Shown here: piece by piece, positions 23,005-31,740 of the stretch | Layout: every line of letters begins with the position of its first letter | Position numbering within the stretch: the stretch's first letter is position 1 | Source: Narthecium ossifragum | Taxonomy: Eukaryota; Streptophyta; Magnoliopsida; Dioscoreales; Nartheciaceae | DNA: 64,000 bases | Direction of reading: 5' to 3' | NCBI GenBank assembly: GCA_963920575.1 | Contig: OY986973.1 | Span: forward strand, 18,524,062 to 18,588,061 | The notes under the pieces: generated by a model | Seen by the model: only the letters and a program-made list of their open reading frames with translations | Database searches by the model: none | Told to the model about the DNA's origin: nothing | Position numbers and translations under genes: made by a program

Positions 23005-23650
23005 GGGCGTGGTGGAGGAAGGGGCCAGGAGCCCATTGGTGTTCTAGTGTTTTCCCTCCCACATGCGCCATTGTTCACATCGCAGCTGAGGATGAGAGGC
23101 AGTCTGATGTGAGAGCACGCGTATCCTGACTTAGGGTTGTGGAGAAGCCCTACGCCCTTGTTGTGCCCCTCCTTTGTGATTGTTCACATCGCAGCTGAGG
23201 ATGAGAGGCAATGTGATGTGAGAGCACGTGTATCCTGACCTAGGGTTGTGGAGAAGTCTTACGTCCTTGTTGTGCCCCTCCTTTGTGAGTGTCATAGAGT
23301 AGATCCCTATTAAGCTTTGTTACTCACCCTACCCAGGTTGCATTTGCAGGTACATGCGCAGTTCCTTCTTCTTCATGCGGTGGTGGAGGAAGGGGCCAGG
23401 GGGCCATTGGTGTTCTAGTGTTTTCTCTCCCAAATGCGTTGTTGTTCACGTCACGGCTGAGGATGAGGGGAAATGTGATGTGAGAGCACGTGTATCCTGA
23501 CCTAGGGTTGTGGAGAAGTCTTCCGCCCTTGTTGTGCCCCTCCTTTATGAGTGTCATAGAGTATATCCCTACTGAACTTTGTTACTCACCCGACCCGGGC
23601 TGCATTTGCAGGTACATGCGCAGTTCCTTCTTATTCATGCGGTGGTGACT
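23005..23650. repeat. Composite tandem duplications inside the LTR-like unit
   Basis: A 109-bp block beginning TTGTTCACATCGCAGCTGAG is duplicated at 23071 and 23180 and recurs at 23441. A larger segment (GTCATAGAGTA...GCAGTTCCTTCTT) repeats at 23291 and 23553. GGTGGAGGAAGGGGCCAGG occurs at about 23008 and 23378. Confidence 0.85.
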
Positions 23651-24255
23651 CGGGAGGTTGGTCCTTCTCTTCGTGATGCGTGGACTTAAAGAATCGTCGG
23701 CAGATCTTTTCACACTTTTGTATTCTACAGTTTAAGTATGATTGCAAAGTCTTGATGTATTTGATAGAGATTGTTGTATTTAAAAGAGTAGTACATTTAT
23801 TGTATCATTATTTATTATAAGTTGATGTTTATGTTGTCATTCAATGCAATTTAGAGGTTGTAATAGTTGACTATTATATTATATCTTTGAGATTGAATTA
23901 TTCAAATTAGCTGTGAAAATTATAGATTATGCCCCACATGTTGTATTGAATATTTATAGGGTAGACTCACGCCGCGACAAGTAATTACCCAAAAATCCCA
24001 AATCGCCAAATATCTCGAAAAAATCTATTTTCTTCATGAATCTGATGGAAAAAAAACTCAGCAATGTTTCTTCATGCTAGATCATTACTAAACACATTAA
24101 GGTTTCTTTCGTGAACTAGATTAGTCAAAAAAAAAAAAGATTGGGGAAAAGGATGATTGAAATTAAAAAACAATCTTATTTTGTTTCATTCACAACAAAA
24201 CAATGATAAAAAAAAATGGAGAGAGAACCCATACTCTCATTGGAGAAAGAACTGG

Positions 24256-24645
24256 TCTTGGCCGACGTTGAGGATGGTGGCAGCGGGGTTAGGCAAGGTC
24301 AATCGAGGCGTCAAAGGGGTGAAAGGAGGAAAGCGGGAGCTGTTCTATTGTCGTCGAAGGGGTGGCAACTTTCGGCTGGAGAGATCGAGCCTTGAGGGTT
24401 TTGGCCGGCATCGGGGATGGTGGCAGCGGGGTTAGACGATGTCAATCGAGGCGTCGAAAGGGGTGAAAGGAGGAGATCGAGCGGGAGCTATTCTGTTTCC
24501 GTCGAAGGGCCGGCAGCTTCTGGCTGGAGAGATCGAGCCTCGAGGGTTTTGGCCAGCGTTGGGGATGGTGGCAGCGGCGTTAGGCGAGACCAATGGAGGT
24601 GTCAAAGGGGTGAAAGGAGGGGAGAGGGTGGCAGCTTTCGGCTGG
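24256..24645. repeat. Three tandem copies of a ~145-bp GC-rich unit
   Basis: GGGATGGTGGCAGCGG-like starts recur at about 24273, 24416 and 24564, each followed by TCAATCGAGGCGTC-like sequence and GGGGTGAAAGGAGG. The unit is open in some frames but matches no family. The surroundings 23980-24255 and 24646-24935 show no gene. Confidence 0.85.
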
Positions 24646-25320
24646 AGAAAAAGTGACAGCCTCCGATGAGAAGGAAATCAGATGATTTGCATATTGGATG
24701 ATTGAGTGGCGAGGGTTTTGCCAGCATATTGGATGATTTGCATGAAATCGGACCCATTAATCCGTTCTCATTAAACAATTTCTATTCGCCCACGATGAGA
24801 AGAAACCAGTCAATAAACCTTTTAAATAAGCCTAGCGCAGGCCATGTACATAAATCAATGCTCATGAGAAAAATCAAAGCGGGTCGGTGACTTTCATATT
24901 GACTTATGGACTAAATCTGAGCCACCACAAATAAACACATACGACTGGAATCCACAACACGCGCATCCCACCTCTCTTCCTTGTCACTTAATTTCATAGA
25001 CCATTTCCTTAAAGGCGACTCTCTTTCTACGAAGAACAAACCACAGACTTTGAAAACTACACAAACTCATGGGTCAAAACCATACCGTACGAAGAGGCAA
25101 ACCCAAGAGCGCTTGTTTGCATTTATGATGCTAATTTTGATTAAATTGATCCATTCAACAACCAGGTAGAATACCAAGCTATGCTATGAAGCCATGACTT
25201 TGTGAATCTCCAACTAAGATTTCTCATGAGTTTTCTCCATGCATGAAGGCCTTTTCAAAGCCAAGAGTTTTGAATTCTACGCCAACTTTTCTCCTTAAAA
25301 CACCAACTTCCAGTTAACTT

Positions 25321-25400
25321 GGTCTTTGGTCCAAAGCCTTGCGTGCTACGCGTACGCTTCTATGCTATTAGGTCCCCAAGTCCTCTCTATATATATATCT
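25321..25400 (+). promoter_or_regulatory. Promoter of the first secreted-peptide gene
   Basis: The block GGTCTTTGGTCCAAAGCC (25321-25346) recurs with one change at 30150-30175 before the paralog. A TATATATATAT box at about 25387 lies roughly 50 bp before the ATG, implying a short 5' leader. The shared upstream homology extends further (24940-25090 against 29755-29915). Confidence 0.65.
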
Positions 25401-25442
25401 CCTCAACATCCTCTACATGCATTCATATCATATTTGGAGCCA

Positions 25443-25673
25443 ATGAAGGATTGTTGTAGGAGAGCCCTCTTCAAGGCAATAGCCATCCTCTCAATTTTAG
25501 TCATAGTTAGTTGTCATGCTCCTATGGTAGAGGGGAGGCCTTTGTTGGAGAGGATGAGGACGATGAGTGACGTTGCATTGCTGCTGGAGGCCTTGCCGAG
25601 AGGCCAGGGTTCGGGGTCGGGAGGGTCAGGCTGCACCACCGGGTCCAACGGTGGCGGACCGTGCCCGCCTTAA
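25443..25673 (+). CDS. Small secreted two-cysteine peptide precursor, copy 1
   Basis: This 76-residue intronless precursor starts MKDCCRRALFKAIAILSILV, a signal peptide with a hydrophobic core at about 9-24 and likely cleavage near VEG. A variable linker leads to the motif RTMSDVALLLEALP. The tail, GCTTGSNGGGPCPP, is Gly-rich with two cysteines ten residues apart. The start is chosen because the paralog at 30295 aligns from the same methionine. The build (signal peptide, acidic/hydrophobic middle, short conserved C-terminus with a Cys pair) is that of a plant signalling-peptide precursor. The 'CT...GPCPP' end is reminiscent of the CTNIP/SCREW phytocytokine family, but I recall that family imperfectly and offer it as a hypothesis. 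No cysteine-rich antimicrobial pattern is present. Confidence 0.75.
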   Translation: MKDCCRRALFKAIAILSILVIVSCHAPMVEGRPLLERMRTMSDVALLLEALPRGQGSGSGGSGCTTGSNGGGPCPP

Positions 25674-26342
25674 ACGATGCCGGCCTCAAGCGCACATGCA
25701 GAGCCTCTCTGTTGCAGAGTTTATTTAGAGTTATTCCCTGTTGCTGGTTCTTTGATTCTTTTTGGTGTCGTCCTTATAACTTGTAAGGAGTTTTCTGGGG
25801 TTCACAAGAACTGCCATTTACGCATGTCTCTGGTTTTTTTTATCCCTCCATACTGTGTAAATATACTGAGGGAGATTAGTTGCAATCCAATGTAAAAACT
25901 TGATCATATAAACTTGTGGATTGCTATTTTATGGTTTTTCGCTTTTCGACTTTTTTGTTTAAATGGTCAAGTGATAAGGGTAATGTTCATATCTAAAATG
26001 GTTTTTCCTTGTTGAACATCGATACAGACTTCCATAACCAAGTATTCATGATCATACCTTTTAATCAACTCAAAGAAGTATGTAAGGAGATTTGATTAGG
26101 AAATGATGAGTTTATATATTTAGACTAGTGGGCCTCATACCGCGCAGCAATGTTATAACCGAGGGCGCCCCCCCCCCCCCACACTAACTTCCCCCCACCC
26201 CCTCTCTCTCCACCATTAGATTACGTAAATTGTAAACATAAAAAGATAACCGTAGTCCTATGATAGGAAGTACCGGACCTTATAAAGTTAATTAGATGGG
26301 CCCCACGTGTCACATAGCCTGGCGTGATCACCACCCCGCTAC

Positions 26343-27185
26343 TCATCTTTTCTCTCTTCTAACAACCTTCTTAACTTTCCTCTCACATCCACAGTGATCC
26401 TTCTCCTCGTTCGATCTCCACATTCGGTGTGTGCGCAATCTTGTGCCTATCCGCGCCATGACCACACTCTCCTTAATCTGTTCTTTTAGCAGCGGGGGCT
26501 GTTTAATTTCCATACAATTCTTGAAGCGCATCTGGGAGGCCTTGCTCGGGCAATGACGACAGTCGCAGGCAGCCAGTTGCTTAGGGAACAAAAGTCTCGA
26601 GCGCTGACATAGCAGCCGAGCTGGCAAGAATTGCAGATTGATCAAATCCGAGATGACAAAGAAATTTAGCGTGATTGGTAGCTCGTCCTCCGGGAAGCAG
26701 TGTAATTGGTCACAGTAGTCAATGCTTTGATATGTGAGGCTGCTTAGCTTCTTGATCCCTTTAAGCAACTGTTCGACGAAGCTAGATCTGCAAGAGCGGA
26801 GCTGAAGATCCTCAAGCGAGGTGGGCAGCAAGCTATCCTCCTGCTTGTTCTCGAGAAGTTGCTGCTAGCCAACAGCAAAGAGCTTGTCAGCTCCAAGGTA
26901 TTCCAGTTTTCATCGGATCGAGTTCAGCTGCTGCGCACTTGTCTTCCAATTCATCCATGTCGTAGGCCACATCCTTGAGTCTCGCCAGCCAGCTTCGCAA
27001 GCTAGCTTTTGTCCTTCAATTGCTTGTCCTCAGCATCTTCAACCAAAGCCCATATGGTTGAGAGCATCGCAAAAACTTCTTGCAGCTCTTTGTCGACGTC
27101 TCGGAGCAATCTGAACTCATCCATGACAGTGGTGAGATCAAGAAGAACTTTCACCAAATCTGATACAACAACCAGTTCTGCCATT
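26343..27185 (-). pseudogene. CC-NB-LRR resistance-gene remnant (CC start joined to LRR end)
   Basis: The minus strand from 27185 encodes the start of an Rx-type coiled-coil domain: MAELVVVSDLVKVLLDLTT, then LQEVFAMLSTIWALVEDAED. A stop and frame change follow near 27002. The next frame continues SWLARLKDVAYDMDELEDK to about 26890, the conserved end of the CC helix bundle. Immediately downstream, 26831-26343 encodes C-terminal LRR sequence (LPTSLEDLQLRSC, IKKLSSLTYQSIDYCDQL, CFPEDELPITL). The whole NB-ARC domain (about 900 bp) is absent, so this is an internally deleted, frameshifted NLR. It lies between the two secreted-peptide genes. Confidence 0.8.
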
Positions 27186-27348
27186 CTCTCAGGGCCTGTT
27201 TGTCCCCTATTTGGTTCGCAGGGTGCATCACGCAATGCACCCTGATACTCTGATCCATCGTTTGATTCGCACAGCGCATCGCGCGACGCATGCATCACAC
27301 GATGCATGTTCAGCTGATTTCGTGCATCATATGAAACAATCAAAATGG

Positions 27349-27580
27349 TCATTTCATACGATGCACCCATATGGTTGAGAGCATCGCAAAAACATCTTGC
27401 AGCTCTTTGTCAATGTCTCGGAGCAATCTGAACTCATCCTTGGCAGTAGTGAGATCAAGAGGAACTTTCACCAAATATGATACAACAACTAGTACCGCCA
27501 TTCTCTTAGGGCCTGTTTGTCCCCTGTTTGGTTCGCAGGATACTCCGATCCACCGTTTGGTTCGCACGACGCGATACATG
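27349..27580 (-). pseudogene. Duplicated copy of the NLR coiled-coil start
   Basis: A second copy of the CC start (MAVLVVVSYLVKVPLDLTT, LLRDIDKELQDVFAMLSTIW) lies about 318 bp upstream of the first and includes shared non-coding flank (CATATGGTTGAGAGCATCGC at 27051 and 27369). It is cut off after about 50 residues, so it is a local tandem duplication of a dead fragment. Confidence 0.8.
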
Positions 27581-27699
27581 TATCACACGATACATTTTCA
27601 GCTGATTTCGTGCATCATATGAAACGTCCAAAATGGTCGTTTCATACGATGCACCCTCGCGTGAGCTTTCACCGACGAACCCGACACTGACCCAAAGGC

Positions 27700-27869
27700 A
27701 AACCAAATATAATATAATATAATTTGAATATATATATATTCACAGCATTATATCAATAATATATATATATATATATTATTGAGATTAAAATAATATAATA
27801 TTTTAATATATATATTAAAAATTAACTTTATTGCATCATTATGTGAACTTTATATATATATATATAATT

Positions 27870-27923
<54 letters not shown>

Positions 27924-27957
27924 AGATTAAAATAATATAATCATATAATATGTATAT
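27700..27957. repeat. TA-rich microsatellite region
   Basis: Long TATATA runs with repeats of ATTATTGAGATTAAAATAATATAAT. No gene. Confidence 0.85.
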
Positions 27958-27966
27958 TAAAATTTA

Positions 27967-28833
27967 GGGTTATTTGCATATACCCCCTGAAAAAGGCTTA
28001 TTTTACGTATGCCACCCTAAAAAATCAAAATTTACATCAGAAACCTTGAAAAGCTTGATTATTTGCATATAGCCCCTCGGGTTACTTGGAAATGGAATAT
28101 TCCGTGTGCAAGCTAACGGAGGCTAACGGTGGAAACTGAAATTACTAAAATACCCTTACCCCTACCCCTATATCTGCTTCCTTCTCCCTCCTCTGACCCG
28201 ACGATTGTTAGGGCTAGGGCTTCAAATCCTCCGGCGACATATCTCCTCATCCTCCGGCGACCTAGCTATCTCCTCATCGGTAGCAAACTTCTCCTAATTT
28301 CTCTTTATTTCTCTTAATTTCTCTCAATTTCCATCCTCTAAAGATCGATTTCCTCGTCAATTTAACCATGAAGAAGTCTCCATCTTCTTCCTCCACCTTA
28401 GGTTCGCACAATACACCCTATATGACTCGTCGTTGCCATGAGCCTGCTCCATCCGGCAATCCAATCGCACCAATAGCAAAGGTAGAAAGTTTCTGAGTTG
28501 TTCCAGATATAAGGTATTAATCTCACTGTTTTTTTTTTACATTTCAAAAGGTTGAACTCCACTCCAGAATCAACCATGCTCTGAGAAAATAAGAGTAGGG
28601 TAAAAGAGGAGGGAGAAGGAAGCAGATATAGGGGTAGGGGGTAAGGGTATTTTAGTAATTTCAGTTTTCACCGTTAGCCTCCGTTAGCTTGCACAAGGAA
28701 TATTCCATTCCCAAGTAACCCGAGGGGCTATATGCAAATAATCAAGCTTTTCAAGGTTTCTGATGCAAATTTTGATTTTTTAGGGTGGCATATGTAAAAT
28801 AAACCTTTTTCAGGGGGTATATGCAAATAACCC
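27967..28833. mobile_element. Mutator-like non-autonomous element with long TIRs and 9-bp duplication
   Basis: The 867-bp element has inverted repeats of about 230 bp (27967-28193 against 28604-28833), beginning GGGTTATTTGCATATACCCC. It is flanked by an exact 9-bp duplication TAAAATTTA at 27958-27966 and 28834-28842. Long TIRs plus a 9-bp target duplication are the Mutator signature. The unique centre (28200-28600) carries a short exon-like sequence, so this may be a Pack-MULE. Confidence 0.88.
28368..28481 (+). pseudogene. Exon-like 38-codon frame inside the Mutator-like element
   Basis: The frame starts ATG after TTTAACC and reads MKKSPSSSSTLGSHNTPY, continuing to IAPIAK. It ends at a plausible donor (GCAAAG|GTAGAA). 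The upstream CT-rich leader resembles a plant 5' UTR. I recognise no family. It is the kind of 5' UTR plus first-exon fragment that Pack-MULEs capture. No downstream exon is present. Confidence 0.45.
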
Positions 28834-28842
28834 TAAAATTTA

Positions 28843-29750
28843 ACTTTATTATATCATTATGTGAAAATTATACGAATAATATAAATATATATTATTTTAT
28901 TGTGAACATTATATAAATAATGTTACATCATATGATCCCAAAGACAAACCAAACACCAGCATTAGATGACTGATGCATGCATCCCACGATGGGCACAATG
29001 CATGCATCCCACGATGGCCACGATGCATGCATCTCACAATACATGCATCTCACAATCAGGATGCACTAGCGATTCGCTCAACGAAACACCCCTTTAGTAA
29101 TTTTCAGCTCTGAAAGGACAAGGTATATAGAAGGAGGCCCAAATCGAGAAAAAGGTACAGAGGAGGAGAAGCTCGAGGCATTTGCAGGAGCTAGGGTTCT
29201 GTCATTGTCTTGTGGTCAACTTTCGATGAATTGATTGTAAGAAGTTGCATCTATAGTTGTCTTCAAGGAAGGGACATGTCACATGGGGTTCATAATCTTT
29301 GTGCATGTCCTATGCCCATTGGCAACTGTTTGATTGAATGAGTTCACTTGCCATATTCAAAGAAGCCATAGTCATCATCTTATGACATCTACAGACAGCA
29401 TCCAAGTAATATGCCACTTGAAAAAACACAGGTGTTTCTTTGTAAATGATCTGTTAGACACAGGTGCATGTTTCTTTGTTCTGAAAGCTAAGCCTCCAAC
29501 TCAACAATTAACCCAAGCAACAATGTCCAACCTTATCAGGGGCATATCAACAAGCAGCTCATAGCCACTATTAATATGAACAAAATTAAGAAGCATGCAT
29601 GTGACCAACTTAATTTTAAGAGACTGGACTACTCACCTTCTGTTGATTTCAACACTACATCCAGAATCATATTGAGGACTTGCAAGTAGTAATGCTCTTT
29701 GAATGATTCATGACACTGTTTATTCAAATAGATTGACTGACTTGCATAAT
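28843..29750. other. No gene recognised
   Basis: AT-rich sequence, then GATGCATGCATC-type short repeats (28970-29055, CATGCATCCCACGATGG) and unique sequence without a credible coding frame. Confidence 0.6.
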
Positions 29751-30149
29751 CTCATAACTGGAATCCACAATCCTAGCTTCCTTTTCACTTTAGTTTCATA
29801 GACCATTTCCATCTTTACGACTACGGGTCCATACATCTCTTGGAAAACAAACCATAGACTTAGAAAAAACACCACCTTAAACACCGCAAACAAACACCCC
29901 CTAGAATTCATGGGTCAAACAAAAATCCACAACAGAACCAGGACCTTCAATATGGCATGCTTTTGTGTTACATTTGATCTTTAAACAACTGGGCAGAACA
30001 ACACCATTGTTATTCTATCAAAAGATTCAAAACAGGACTTTTGGCCATTCTTTGTTGCCTCCTTCAGAACTTTTAGGTAGCCCGACACCTTTTCAAATCA
30101 AAGGTCTTCTCAAAACACCAACTTCCAAACTCCAAATTTTCCAACTTTT

Positions 30150-30230
30150 GGTCTTTGGTCCAAAACCTTGCGTGCGGCGACCCTCATACTATGAGCTCCA
30201 ACTCCTCTATAAATCTCCCAAACGTCTCTC
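30150..30230 (+). promoter_or_regulatory. Promoter of the second secreted-peptide gene
   Basis: GGTCTTTGGTCCAAAACC (30150-30175) matches the block before the first copy. CTATAAAT at 30207-30214 is a good TATA box about 85 bp before the ATG. Confidence 0.65.
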
Positions 30231-30294
30231 TTTCTCTTTTCCATTGCATACAGTACGTCCCTGAGTTGGAGATCTTATCTAACATTTGGAGCTC

Positions 30295-30534
30295 ATGAAG
30301 GATTGTTATAGGAGAGCCTTCTTTAAGGCAATAGCCACCCTCGCCATTGTACTCATACTAATTGGTTGTCATGCTTCTCTAGTAGAGGGCAGGCCTTTGG
30401 AGGGGAGGAGGACGATGAGTGATGCTGCATTGGTGCTCGAGGCCTTGCCGAAAGGCTCCGATTCATCGCCGTCGGTGGGGTCGACTTGCACCGGCGGGCA
30501 GAGCACCGGCAGCGGACCATGCCCGCCTGGTTGA
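30295..30534 (+). CDS. Small secreted two-cysteine peptide precursor, copy 2
   Basis: This 79-residue paralog of the gene at 25443 starts MKDCYRRAFFKAIATLAIVL with a hydrophobic core and likely cleavage after VEG. The conserved middle is RRTMSDAALVLEALPKG and the tail is STCTGGQSTGSGPCPPG, again with two cysteines ten residues apart. The true start is the ATG at 30295, not the in-frame TTG at 30286, because both paralogs align from MKDC. The middle motif and the last residues (C-T-x-G...GPCPP) are conserved while the linker differs in length and sequence, the pattern expected of a precursor under selection for a processed C-terminal peptide. A CTNIP/SCREW-like role is a guess. Both genes point the same way about 4.85 kb apart. 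Confidence 0.75.
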   Translation: MKDCYRRAFFKAIATLAIVLILIGCHASLVEGRPLEGRRTMSDAALVLEALPKGSDSSPSVGSTCTGGQSTGSGPCPPG

Positions 30535-31740
30535 TCCCAGAAGGATGAATCTCAAACGCTGCTATTATTTCTTTGATTCTTTGGGTGTCAAATATTACAA
30601 GTTTGAAAGAGTTTGTTTTTATTTTTTCTTGGGAGTTCAGAAGAACTGCCATGCATGCACGTACATCTCTTTTTTTGCCTCCCTCTGAAAATGGTCAATA
30701 CCGAGAGGGATATTATTAACATTAATTTGTTGTATTTTCTTACGTGAGATGTCGGGTATTAGAACAACAGGCTATTGCACTTTTCACACGGCTTGAGCAA
30801 ATATACAATTTGGCAAGTGTTCTTTGAAAGATTTATTATGGGACATTTGTCCCCCCCTCGGTTGTTTGACGTCCTAAATCAAGTGTTCAAAGCCTTCCTA
30901 GCCTAACGGCTCAACTTGTCAAAAAAAAAAAAAAAGTGTTCAAAGCCTTGGCTAACAATCCAACCACATAAAATATACCAGAATTTGGTAAATTGACTAG
31001 TCCACATGGAGCCCATATATTTTCTTTGTTAAAAAAACAATTGAGCTTTTAATTTTGATTTAAAGATGGGCAAATGCCCTCATAACCACAATATCCTCCA
31101 TATGACTCTAACCCATAAACCTCCCTCCATCGAAGAAGTCCGTGCAAAGGAAAGAAGCAAATTAAGATGATAATGTGATTGTTAAAAACTTTGGTAAAAA
31201 GAATTTTGTGATTATGATGCAATGGCACTTATCCGTCCAAGCCAGGGTCAAAGTCAAAGACTCAACTTAAATGAATACATAAATTACATAGAAACTTTAA
31301 TCACGCAGACTTAGCAAGCAAACTCAGTTTTGATATCCGTTTCTTTTCCCAGGTCGACACATCTCCATCAAATAAGTTAGTCCTGTATTTTTTTTTTAGT
31401 CCTAATTTCCTCTTCTCTGGGACAATTTCCATTGCTATACATGTATACAACTATTTTGCTTGCAGTACATAACAAAACAGCAGGTAGAGAGAACCAAAAA
31501 GGCCCATCCCCCCGTAGTACTCACTACTCTCCAGGAAGGCAGGCATTAAGGTGTTGCCGCTAAAACATTGGCCGACGAAAATGACGCAATGGCAAAGGAA
31601 AATTCTGATACACTCTTCACAGAATGGTTCTTTCATCAATTTAAGGAGTACACCTGACTGCAAAGCTCAGACCCACCACACACTACCCTCGTTATATTAT
31701 TGTAATTGAAATCATCAATCCCATACATGCCAAGATTTTT
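30535..31740. other. 3' flank of peptide gene and TRAF gene 3' UTR
   Basis: 30535-31200 holds the likely 3' UTR of the peptide gene and AT-rich spacer with A-runs. About 31450-31740 is probably the 3' UTR of the minus-strand TRAF gene (stop at 31741-31743). AATATAA-type signals in the right orientation occur near 31690-31700. No further gene is seen. Confidence 0.5.

Larger units (their letters stand above)
21400..23979 (+). mobile_element. Family-A LTR-like unit (plus orientation)
   Basis: It starts TGTGAGGACATGTCCC and ends GACTCACGCCGCGACA. The first 150 bp align with the start of the 55547 copy (shared GGGCAATTTGGTAAA) and the end region shares TTTGTTACTCACCC...TTTGCAGG with the other copies. 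I could not find matching target duplications (AGAAG against AGTAA), so an end may be rearranged. No internal coding. 21013-21399 just upstream shows no gene. Confidence 0.55.

Noticed and set aside
21400..23979. Target duplication for this LTR-like unit
   Set aside because: The adjacent pentamers AGAAG and AGTAA do not match; I kept the unit on end similarity only.
24157..24669. Gly/Arg-rich plus-strand frames
   Set aside because: They arise from three tandem copies of a GC-rich repeat and switch frame between copies.
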